Program-made: the position numbers and the translations under genes
In this document: positions 11,451-21,959 of the stretch, piece by piece
How the letters are laid out: each line of letters starts with the position of its first letter
How positions within the stretch are numbered: position 1 is the stretch's first letter
NCBI RefSeq assembly: GCF_033568475.1
Contig: NC_133123.1
Span: 4,154,001-4,218,000 of the forward strand
From: Henckelia pumila
Taxonomy: Eukaryota > Streptophyta > Magnoliopsida > Lamiales > Gesneriaceae
Reading direction: 5' to 3'
Length of the DNA stretch: 64,000 bases
The notes under the pieces: generated by a model
What the model saw: the letters and a program-made list of their open reading frames with translations, nothing else
Told to the model about the DNA's origin: nothing
Databases searched by the model: none

Positions 11451-11751
11451 GGGAAAATAATTTTTTTGATCCATTAACTTGTCCATGTTTTGGTTTTGGT
11501 CCATTAACTTTTTCGATGTGGGTTTTGGTACACTAACTTTGCATTTTTAGTGTTTTTTGGTCCAACTGCATATGTGTCAACTTCTGATTGGTCCAAAATG
11601 ATGACATGGACCAATCAAAAGCTGACACGTATGCAGTTGGACCAAAAAACATTGAAAATGCAAAGTTAGTGTACCAATACCCATATCGAAAAAGCTACTA
11701 GACCAAAACTCAAAGGGGGTAAAGTTACTCGACCAAAAAACTTATTTTCCC
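11451..11751. mobile_element. Foldback MULE-type MITE
   Basis: A 301-bp element begins GGGAAAATAA and ends with its exact inverse TTATTTTCCC. The two halves pair over most of their length. A perfect 9-bp target duplication TAATTAATA lies at 11442-11450 and 11752-11760. No coding capacity. The 9-bp duplication and GGG terminus fit a Mutator-like MITE. Confidence 0.9.
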
Positions 11752-11769
11752 TAATTAATATCCATTTAT

Positions 11770-12370
11770 ATATATGAATTATATTAATCAATTAAGTTTG
11801 ATTATTTCTTCATTTTGTTTATCCATTTTAATATATCTTATCAATTTATCCCTGGACAGATTGATACTCGCATAAATTAATTCCTGTGAGCGTGTATATA
11901 TGCGTTCTATTTATATATGTACTCCGACTTAAGAAAAAAGGATGTGAGTCGACGGATTTTAAGGAAATTGCACCGGAGTTGATTCGTAATTAAAATATAG
12001 TAGAAACATGAGTTGGTTTTTCATTTTAAGGACACCAAAAAGCGGTATAGTGGAGGAGCGCTTACATGTTTTTGACTCTTTCACTTCGCAGCGTCTTTTC
12101 TTACTCTATCTAAGTAAATTTGTGATGAACGAAATTCCTATTCTTTATCACCCGAGGAAACTGAACTAACTTCATCCTCATCTCTTGAACTCACTGAAAC
12201 CAAGCCAATGGAGATTGCCGGGTAAGATGCTGACTTTGCGGGGTATGAACTCCTCCCTTATAATAATATTTTGGCAGTCACACGCTCTAATTCGCGTACA
12301 CAAATTTTTAATATTTTTAAAAAATATTTATTTTATTGATTATATTTTAAGAACATATTGGTTATAACTA
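11770..12370. other. Intergenic, no gene seen
   Basis: AT-rich spacer between two MITEs; nothing coding is recognised. Confidence 0.5.
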
Positions 12371-12827
12371 GGGCTGTAGACGAACCGAGCCGGCTCGCGA
12401 ATTTTCGAGCCGGCTCGAAAAAATATTCGGTTCGGATTCGACTTTTTCGAACTATAGCTGAACTCGAACCGAACTCGAACTATTATACGAGCCGAACTCA
12501 AACCTAAAATATTCTGTTCGAACGTTCGAGAGCCGGCTCGCGAACTTTTATATAATATTTATATATAATATTTTATATTATATATATTATATATATTATA
12601 AATAATATTATATATATTATATTATATATAGATAATATTAAATAAATATTATATAATATATTTGAATCGAACTTGAACTCGAACTCTCTATCGAATCAAA
12701 CTCGAGCCGAAAATAAAAATATTTCGAGTTTCGAACCGAACTTCGAATATCTCAATTCGAACTCGAGCTCGAACTCGAATACTAAAATTTTGCAATAGTT
12801 TGGTTCGGTTCGACTCGTTTACAGCCC
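12371..12827. mobile_element. hAT-like MITE with GGGCTGTA termini
   Basis: It begins GGGCTGTAGACGAACCGAGCC and ends GGTTCGGTTCGACTCGTTTACAGCCC, a common plant MITE end type. The interior is full of CGAACTCGAA and CCGGCTCG motifs in both directions around an AT-rich core. I could not find a convincing target duplication, so the class is by terminus only. Confidence 0.75.
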
Positions 12828-13096
12828 TACTTATGACTATCAAATTGTTTAGTCATTTTTAAAATTTAGTAAATAAATTTTTGAAATTTTTTTTTTATTG
12901 AATTAAAAAAATATATGTCCATTAAAATGATCATAGTTTTCTAAGATATTGATGTATTATTATATAATATAGTATAGATATACAAACAAAATTAGATCCA
13001 AATATCTCGGATGAAAAAATACGAGTCTTTGGATGTATCGTTCAGGCACAATCCAAAGAATAGCATCTACTCATCCCTTTCACTATATGTTAATTA

Positions 13097-13269
13097 TGGT
13101 TTTGGCTATGTTACCCCATTCGGGCAGTGCCTAAATGGGGATCCAACGGCCCATGTTTTTTGGGATTTGATATGATCTCATTTCAAATGAAATTATATTA
13201 AATCCCAAAAAACATGGGCCTTTGGATGTAGCACATTGACATTGTCCATGTGCTAGCATAGACATAGCC
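13097..13269. mobile_element. Foldback MITE
   Basis: Arms around GGCTATGT and ACATAGCC enclose an inverted pair built on CCCATGTTTTTTGGGATTT (about 13151-13169) and AAATCCCAAAAAACATGGG (about 13200-13218). GTTAATTA occurs on both sides (13089-13096, 13270-13277), a possible 8-bp hAT duplication, although the left end carries a few extra bases before the arm. Confidence 0.65.
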
Positions 13270-13281
13270 GTTAATTAGCTT

Positions 13282-13528
13282 AACTTAGTTTTGCAATGTC
13301 AAATATACTCAATAGCGAAGCCGTAATTATCAATCTATCGAGTTAGAATTTTAAGCCGTCTAATGCTTTAATTTTTTAAATTGAGCTACTCGGGTTAATA
13401 ACACATTAATCCAAATTTATTCAAAATTCATATATAAAAAAATTCAAAAAAATGTTGTGCCACCCGGGTACATAGCTCCACCATTGAATATACTAGTGAA
13501 ATTTCATCCTTAACTTAGTTTTGCAATG

Positions 13529-13568
<40 letters not shown>

Positions 13569-13581
13569 TAGTGAAATTTCA
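13282..13581. repeat. Duplicated target segment
   Basis: The string TTAACTTAGTTTTGCAATGTC occurs at about 13280-13300 and again at 13511-13531, each followed by an ATATACTAGTGAAATTTCA-type segment. The first copy received the hAT MITE at 13310, the second the MULE at 13582, so a tandem duplication of about 50 bp came before both insertions. A (TA)n tract lies within the second copy at 13531-13566. Confidence 0.6.
13310..13486. mobile_element. hAT-type MITE
   Basis: A 177-bp element starts CAATAGCGAAGCCGT and ends TAGCTCCACCATTG (imperfect inverse). A perfect 8-bp duplication AATATACT flanks it at 13302-13309 and 13487-13494. Duplication length and size fit a hAT MITE. Confidence 0.8.
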
Positions 13582-13654
13582 GGGTTTTTTATTAAATAAT
13601 ATAAAATTAAAAAAGATTAACAAAAATAGTGTAAACTGGAGATGCTTTTGTATC

Positions 13655-13835
13655 TAGTACAATTCAGGACAGACTGTCCCGGATTCTCTGCCATGACAGT
13701 CTCTTTGGATTATTTTCTTTTTTTTTTGGTTTATAAATTAAAAAAAAAATAAAAGAAGGAAGGAATCTGGTCAAACTTGACCAGACTCCTTTATTGAATC
13801 CGGAGCAGTTTGCTCCGGATTCATAAAGGTGTCAT
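13655..13835. repeat. Three consecutive short hairpins
   Basis: AGACTGTCC...GACAGTCT (about 13670-13705), TCTGGTCAA/TTGACCAGA (about 13769-13788) and ATCCGGAGCA/TGCTCCGGAT (about 13799-13821, perfect 10-bp stem with GTT loop) follow each other inside the left arm of the MULE. Their role is unknown. Confidence 0.6.
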
Positions 13836-13879
13836 TATGATACATTTAATTCACGGGTGAACAACCACTTGCTCCCCTA

Positions 13880-14000
13880 TTCAATGATTCAATATATATA
13901 TATATTGGCACTTTGCTCATTCTCCATGCTATCATTTTTTTTCGCATACCATCTGCTTCCTTCCTTGTATCGTGTTTCTTATTTTTAAGGTAAGTATTTC
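13880..14000 (+). promoter_or_regulatory. Promoter plus splice-donor-like segment inside MULE arm
   Basis: A (TA)n/TATA tract at about 13893-13905 is followed after about 80 nt by a pyrimidine-rich leader and TTTTTAAG|GTAAGTATTT (about 13981-13998), a perfect plant donor site. The right arm carries an inverted counterpart (CTTAAAG|GTAAGC read on minus, near 17340). This looks like outward-in transcription units carried by the arms; no coding exon follows. Confidence 0.35.
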
Positions 14001-14269
14001 TAATGTTCATTTTTTTTTTGCTTTTTGTTAAAATTTTTAATTTAGTCGTGTGTTTTTATTTTATTTTTAAATAATGTTGCAGTATAATTTAATTCGGGGT
14101 TTGAAGTGTACGTGGATTTCTTCTCGTGTTTATTAAAGATAAGCACATATGTTTAATTTTTAGTTTGTTATAATAATTTTTTTTGTTATGATTTTTATTT
14201 CGTTGTATATTTTGTTCTAATTTGTTTAAAAATATTTTCTATTTATTAACATTCAATATTATTATTATT

Positions 14270-14612
14270 TTTTTGAAAGAACATTCATATTATTAATTTT
14301 ATTATAATATATTTTATTTTAAATTAGAAAAGTTTATTAATGACTAGTGTAGTATTATTTTAGATTTATTTCTAATAGATATATTTGAATTAATATACGT
14401 AATAAGAGATTTATGTAAAGGTGATTATTTTTTATTTTTGTTATTTTTTATAATTCTGAAATTATAAAAATATCTATTACGTATATTAATTCAAATATAT
14501 TTATTAAAAATAAATAAATCTGAAAATACTACACTAGTCATGAATAAATTTTTCTAATTTAAATATAAAATATATTATCATAAAATTAATAATTTTGAAT
14601 GTTAATAATTAT
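14270..14612. repeat. Long foldback sequence
   Basis: The left half (TTATTAATGACTAGTGTAGTA near 14335, ATTAATATACGTAATA near 14388) is mirrored by the right half (TTACGTATATTAATTC near 14475, TACTACACTAGTCATGAATAA near 14527). The arms are about 150 nt with interruptions and lie inside the MULE arm. Probably a nested AT-rich MITE. Confidence 0.65.
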
Positions 14613-17370
14613 TTTGACAAAAATAAGATGTAAATTGATCAAATTTTTTTTTTTACTAAACTCTAGTTTTTATATTTTTTCGTAATACTATCCTACAAAA
14701 AATAGAAGCAAAAGTAGATATTTTTAATATATATGCATATATTAGTCAGTAATATAGTCTTAAAATTATCGAAAAAAATTAAAATTTCTAAATTTTATTT
14801 GTAAAAAATATTTAAATATTATATTAATTATTAAAATTTAACTAGTTTTAATTTTCAAACCGGAAAAATAACTAAAATTACATATTATATATATATAATA
14901 ATTAAATTTAATAATAATAATATAAATATGTAGTTATTGTAATTACTAAATAATAATAATAATAATTTGAATATTAAATTTAATTTTAAATAAAGTGTAG
15001 TAACGATCACAATGTTATTGTTGAATAAATAATATCTTTTAGTATAATGATCAATAATAATTAAAGTACTGTAAATAATAATAAAATTAATTATAAAATT
15101 ATTTATGTTATAGATTACACAATTAAATATTATTGATTTAATTATTTAAAAAAAATTATGTTATTGATTTAATTATTTAAAATTATATATACTACAAACA
15201 TTACAAAATAAAAAATAAATAAATTATCAATCATAAAATAATATAATAATAATAATTTGAGTAAAAAGATCTTGAATAATAGTAAATAGTAATTAATAAG
15301 CTAGTTATATTATTTGTCAGTATTGTTAATAATAATAAATTATGGTGTAATAATGACTTGAGTTAAATAATTTTTTGATATGATAATCGTCAATTACTCA
15401 ACATGATAATTTAAAAAACTTGTTAAAAAAATGATGAGCATCAAATCAAGTTATTGAAATGTGATAATTACACATTTTATAAAACGAGAACAACTTTTAC
15501 TTTATTTTTTAACCACTTAAAATCTCACACACACTAATTCATACTAAAAATTGATATTTTTATTAAATTTTTATTATTAATAATATAAATGTATGTATGA
15601 TATTTTTATTGAATGTCATTGGTTATTTTTAGATATAAAAAATAATATAACTTACATCAAAGTACAATAATGCACTCACATCATTCATCTCTGTGGTCAA
15701 CAAAAAATATATAATATCAAAATTAATTATTAAATTACATATATTATTGTTGATGTTCACAATATAGAATAATATTTTTTCTAGGTAAGCAAATTGATAA
15801 TAAATTTTACCAATAATAATATAATTAATTGATAATATATTACAAGAAAAATGTAGAAAATAATATTTTTTTTATTTTTTAAAATATATCTGCTCTAAGT
15901 ATACTACACAGGAAAACTAGAAGAGAGCAACGAACAAAAAAATAAACAAAAAACTTGAAATTTTTTTTAAAATACTATATAATTTAAGTAATTTAAAATT
16001 CATTAAATTTAATATTATTTAATTGTGGTGAAAATAGTAAAAAATAATTAAATGATTAATTAATAAATATATTTTTAACAACAGACTACAAAAGTAAAAA
16101 CATAAATAATTTTTTGGTATGTTGGAATATTAAATGATTAATTAATAAATAAATATATTTTATAAAATATGAAGAGTATTATTTACATTTCAAAATTTAT
16201 TCAATCATGTTGTCTTTTATTTGGGTGCTAGAAATGGAAAATAATAATAGCATTTATTTTTATATTCTTTCAGTAGGAATCTATAAATAATATAATATCT
16301 AATCTCAGAATTATAATTTTAACATTTAAATATTTAAATTAAATTTTATTTTTATTAAGTATACACCATATATAATCGTAATTGTGATCGTAATTAATTC
16401 ACACTTGTACCCTTTAATTAATGGTTTTTATATTTAGCAAATTAACTAATTGGTTCAATTCTTAAAATAATTATAACAATCTCTCAAATAATTATATTAA
16501 TTTTATCGATATTCTTAATGTAAAAAATAAATAATACAATTTTTATTAAATAAATTAATATTAATTTTGTTTTGTATTATCACAAAAATTACTTAATTTG
16601 TTTCAAAAAATTTTATATACGAAAGTGGAGTATATGTGTAGCTATATAGAAATACTTGGGACAAATTTTGAAGTAACAAAATTTGTTTTAGTCCAAAAAA
16701 TTTTTAATTGCCAAAAAATTAATCAACAATATTTGAATCCGAGACACGAGACATCCTAGGTTCTATTACTTTTGTTAAATTTACAAAGTTGTTCTATTTT
16801 TATAATTTTTTCAGTTTTTTTAATTTTAAAAATAATATCCTTTTATTAATTTTATTTATGTTCACAAATTAACTTAATTAATTACATTTTACTAAAATAA
16901 TTACATAAAACTATAAATCAATACGTAACAAAATTTTTTACATAAATTAAATTCATTTTAAATATTAAATCTCAAAAAATTTGGCAAATGATATAATTTG
17001 TTGCAAAGTAATTAAGATAATTACGTGTTAACAGAAAAAAAACATGTATCTATACTTAAAATTTATTCTCGTACATTATTTTTAAACAAATTATAACAAA
17101 ATATAAAACTAAATAAAATATCATTAAAAAAATTTAGTACAACAAACTAAAAATTAAACATAGATGATGATGCTTACCTTCAACAAGTACGAAAATAACA
17201 CGAGAAGAAATCCGAGCAGAGTAGGAGCACGAAAAATTTATAATCTGACAATGTTTTAAAAAAATATTACATCACAATATAACGATTAAAAAATAATATC
17301 GTAACAAAAAAATTATTGTAAAAAATAAAATTTAAGTAAGCTTACCTTTAAGAAAATGAAAAAAACCGTT
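14613..17370. other. AT-rich MULE interior, no gene seen
   Basis: About 2.7 kb of extremely AT-rich, low-complexity sequence between the inverted arms. No open frame longer than background and no transposase motif is seen. The last few hundred bases belong to the inverted right arm. Confidence 0.6.
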
Positions 17371-18646
17371 TGTTGGGATCGGTTCAGAGGGTAGAGGGGG
17401 GGTGAATACACTCTGAAACTTATTTTCTTTCTTTTCAAAATGATCAAGTGAAGTTTAGTTCACTTAATCTGTTTTCTCAACTTCTAAAACGGTTTGAACA
17501 ACTTAAATAGTGCGAAAATAGTTCAGAGGTTTTAGTGATGCAAAGGCAAGTTATAACACGATGTATGAGCAATATATAAGATAAATATGCAGTAGAGACT
17601 AAGGCACGATTTATGGAAGTTCGAAGGCTTAATCCTTCTACGTCTCCCCTTCTTCCACTTAGGAAGGAATTCACTAGAAGACTTTGGTTATTACAACGTC
17701 TTGCAATACACCCACTTCAAACTTAGGACTTATCCAATGCCTAATCCGAAACTCCTAGATTTACACAGATAAGATTCTCAGTTCATATCAGACTGGTGGA
17801 AGCTTTCAGAGTAGCTTCAAGTCTCTTCAATAATGAATACGGTCCGGTTGAGCTTCTCAAACTGCAGAGCGGTCGAGAGGCTTGGAAACCCTAGGATGAT
17901 CCTTGAAGATCAGATATGTAAACTGTAGGCGAGGGTTTATTTGAGCAGCAAGTGAATGATCTTGTAAGTGTGCTCAAGTATTGCTTCAGTATATCAGATG
18001 AGGACTTCTGATAGTATTCGAGTGATTGAGTTGATTGAGATTTTTCGTGTTGCTTGTCTTCTTGTCACTTCTTGAGCAATCTTCCCTTTATATAGGTCAA
18101 TCATCAACGTCTTTATTTTGAACGTTCTGATGCTGCATTGAATGCACATTTAATGCTTCATAAGTGCATTGATAATTCTGCATGAAGATCGTACACTTCT
18201 TTAAATGCAGACAACTTCCAGGGTCCAAAACTGGTATAAACGGTCGAATGCTTTATCTGTAGCCATTCTGCGTTTTTGTCATTTTAGTGCAACCTGTTGT
18301 CTCGATGCAAGAGTCAACAGATCTTCTGATACGCCGGTTCTTCTTTTGATAAAAGATCTTGCAATGAACGTCTTGTCTCAAGTATTTGTCTTGATATATC
18401 TTGATAAGCAGTTGGCATTCTACCGGTAGATAGATTTATCCTCTGCTGGTTTGAATAACCAGTCGATAGGCTTGTGTCTGCAACCGATCGAGAGACAAAG
18501 GCGGTTGACAAGCTTCCGGTAGATAACTTGAAGGGTTTAGACGGTTACGGTAGGAGTTGTAGTAGATTTCTGAAATACAAAAGATTGGCAGCACATTCCT
18601 ATACAATGAGTTGTTGTTTGTTATCACCAAAATGTCGGATTCAACA
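17371..18646 (-). repeat. 3' LTR of the Copia element
   Basis: 1276 bp, TGTTG...CAACA ends. It matches 27254-28532 and the solo LTR 60387-61668 over its whole length with scattered substitutions. A G-rich tract (GTAGAGGGGGGG) lies about 25 bp from one end. Short open frames inside it are not genes. Confidence 0.93.
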
Positions 18647-18660
18647 ATTTTCCCCTTTTT
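18647..18660 (-). other. Polypurine tract of the Copia element
   Basis: AAAAAGGGGAAAAT on the minus strand directly precedes the 3' LTR; it is the expected primer for plus-strand DNA synthesis. Confidence 0.8.
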
Positions 18661-18829
18661 GGTGATGACAAAACTTAAGTGCTCCGAAAGCAATATGAAA
18701 GCATTAAAATGAACTTCATTGAGAGAATGAATTTCATTAATTACAATAAGCATTCTTATTACACCTACTGAAGAAAAACAAAATGAGATACAGTTGCGAT
18801 AAGTAAAGAAGAGACAAGTTGTTCATCTT

Positions 18830-21596
18830 TTGAACCAACTGGCTCCTCCTGACCTATCGCCTTCTCTTCTTCTTCTGTCGGCTTCTTCCTTTCTTCTGGA
18901 TTCTTCTTCACGTCTTCTTGCCTCTGCTGCTCTTCGTTGCTCTTCTTCCCCCTTTTTGGCATCACCTTAGTTGAGTCGAAGGATGATCTCAGTGAGTTGA
19001 GTGCCAAGGCAGGCTTGCATAGTATCAATTTTTGCATCTAGTTGAGCAATTAGAGTAGCTTGCATAGTGTCCATCCGATCATTCAACTGCCTATGAAGGC
19101 GGTTTTCGGATCTGACAACTTGTTCGGAGACGGTAGAGAGCGTTTGGATTTGAGTGCGATGATGGGCAGTGATCTCTTTGGACAGATGAGCAAGGTCTCT
19201 AGACACGGTCTCAAAATGCCGAATCATCGTCGTGCGTGAATTGTCAACCCATGAGGATGTGTTTGTGATGGCTTGTGAAAAGGATCGAACTGTTTGCAGG
19301 AGCTCATGAAGCCTATTCATCAATGTGTGATCCAGAGCTGCTGCCATGACTTCAATATATGAGTCATCAGTCTGAAGCATTTGACTCTGTGTGTCATTCC
19401 TTGGTGAAGCCGGGCCAGCTTCAAGATGATGTGATGCTGGTGATCTGGCCGGTGAGCTAGCTGATGGACCTTCCAATAGTGGTACAGTTGGAGATGTAGG
19501 GTCTCGACTGCAGCCAAGATGGTTGGTGGAGTAGCAGGATCAGCACTCGGTTCATCCATTAGGAGATCTTCCACAAATTTTTCAGTAGATGGAGACGGTT
19601 GAAGTGCTGGGTCAGCATCAGTCACTGGCTGTTCTGGAGGTGCAAGTGATACAATAGTGTTTGGTATCTCTGTTGGGGGCACTACTGCTTCACTGCTGCA
19701 AGGAGCCTCTGTCACAGAGGTGACAGGAATTTCTTGTTCAACCACTTCTAAAGAATCTTGTGGACGACTGGAAGAGGTGTGAGCGGTCGCCGCTGGAGAT
19801 GAGTGAGCAGTCACAGCTGCTTCCGGTTGAATTACTGCTGGGACTACGGTTGAGGCGGGGTCGACCGATGAAGATGCTGCCACAATCGATCCTAGAGCGG
19901 ATGACTGAAACAGGCCAGCAGTGATGAGACCGGTCAGAATCCCATCTGAAAGAGTAATAGCAGAGACGTCTTCTTCACCCTGATCTTGGGTAAGAAAAGT
20001 CTTCATCATCACTTGAGCTTCCAGTCCATAGGCATGTATACAAGCTGCTGAAGCTGTCGTCTTTACGTTGTTAAGAGCTTGGAAGTGCTGAAGTAGTTGA
20101 GTGATTTGACGTAGACTATTCTGTAGTTCAGTCAAAATCACAAAGTCATCGGTGGCGGTAGGACTCTTGGATTTAAAGTACTTGAGACGCTCAGTAATCA
20201 ACAGAGATATCAGGCTTCCTCGAAGCTTCAAGTCGATGAGCTGTCTTCTTCCCAGAGCCTCCACGATGTCTTCAGTGTCAGCAAAAGGAAGCATCTTCTG
20301 CTCAATCAGAGCTTTCCACTTAGGAAATATTTGAGCAAGCGTCAGGTGAGTACGGGAATGATGCCATCTGTCAAAGCGCTGTAGGTGACGCTTGACAGTG
20401 CGGAGAACGTGAGAGATGATCAAGTTGAGCTCTACAGTAGCTGCTGGTTGAGCCTTAGGTGAGTAGATCATCACACCTTTCCCTTTGTCCTTGGGATCAG
20501 CGAGAGTGACCTTTGGAGTTGATGAGGCACCTTCCCTGATTATCACACCCTTGGTAGGACATGGAGCAGTAGTAGCAGTAGTGGTAGTAGTCTCGACCGT
20601 TGGCAGAATTGGTGTTGGAACGCTAGGAGCAAGTCCAGAAAGGGACTTTAACTTCTTGTGCTGCCTCTTCTTCTCGCCTGCAGGCATGGATGGCACAGCT
20701 GCTTTGGAGACAGAAGGAGATGACTTGCTGAAGGCTTGAATCAGTGGAACGTTCTCACGTGATTCTTCTTCAGAGTCAGACTCTATGATAAGTTGACGCT
20801 TGGCAGATTTCTTGGTATGGGCTGGTTTGGCCGCTACCGGGACTGTTGAAAGCGGTTGAGTGACAGCAACAACACTTGCGGTTGAAGGCAGAGTGTCGAC
20901 CGCAACTTCTTTCTTGTTCAGAAACTTGAAGATTGTAGACTTGTTGAGCCATTTGGTGGGATGCAGAGGCTCAGTCTTGGAGAAGTCTACTCCAAGGACG
21001 CTCAAGATGTGGCAAATTTGCAGAGCAAATCCCTCGGATTGCCCTTTTCCCCTGATCATTTCACATAAAGTAGTGAACAATATGTCTGACCAGTTGATGT
21101 TGATTTTGGAGGCGATACAAGCCATGTATTGGAATTTTTCCATCGTCACCTTGTCGTACGATCCAGCCTGGGCAAGAAGATTCTTGGCCACGATGTTGGT
21201 CAATAGCCTGAATGGAGCTTTAAGAGATGTCTTCTGAGCCGGCAGTTTGATCGGAGCATCAGTGGTTGAGAATTCCTTCAACCAGTATGAGCAGTTACCA
21301 TCGAAAAGATCCGCGCATTTTGTCAAACCCCTGGAGGGCAGATCAAATGTGCTAGCGAAGAACTTTTGATTGAAGGAGTAGGACTCTGTCCGGATCAAGC
21401 ATTTGACAGTCCCATGCTCGATTTGAGCGGTTGCAAAGAACTCCTTCAAGACAGGCAGATCGCAGATGGCGCTGCTTCCCAAAAACTTCTTCAGTCCAGA
21501 GGCTTCAAGCATGGTGAAGACCTCAGTGATTCCTGCATTGTTTGCCTCAATAACGGAATCAAAGTTGATTGCAAGACAAGTCTTCTGGATCGACAT
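18830..21596 (-). pseudogene. Large extra (env-like position) ORF of the Copia element, frameshifted
   Basis: Starts at 21596, 360 nt after the pol stop, and runs about 700 codons to a frameshift near 19490-19505, where the plausible frame changes (from the one ending 19320 to the one ending 18967). The N-terminal 240 residues resemble the 'putative plant transposon protein' domain often found in such elements; the middle is Pro/Thr/Ser/Ala-rich (low complexity); the distal part (MNRLHELLQTVRSF onward) is predicted coiled coil. An in-frame TAA at 18967-18969 cuts off a Lys/Glu/Arg-rich tail that stays open in the same frame to about 18832. I see no obvious signal peptide or membrane anchor, so an envelope function is only positional. 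Function unknown. Confidence 0.75.
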
Positions 21597-21959
21597 GATA
21601 GCTGTAGATAAGAACTCGAGCAGAGAGTAAGCAAAAGCTTGATAGTAATACGATAGAACTTTTAATGCAATATGAAAGTTTTAGCAATGGTGAAAGGTTG
21701 ATATACGTGTGTAAAGAAGTATATATAGGAACCTATGGGCCATATGGTGATGTCATGAAAAGTATTTTTGAAATTCAAAAAGTTTTGAAGAGTATAATCA
21801 CCGCGCCCAATTAATGTCATTTGGTTCAGAGCACAAAGCTGCTAGTACGGAGCCTGTCAGAGAATAGCTAAAGGCGGATGATATGCCAACATTTATGGAA
21901 ATGTAACAGCTAAGCTATTAACGTCATACTAGCAATCATTCCCCCTAAAAACATGCATA

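Noticed and set aside
17477..17674. 65-aa frame MNSFLSGRRGDVEG...
   Set aside because: Occurs in all three LTRs of the SIRE-like family (also 27363 and 60498); LTR-internal, not a gene.
19320..21596. Independent host gene of 758 aa
   Set aside because: Lies between pol and the 3' LTR of the Copia element on the same strand, so it is part of the element.
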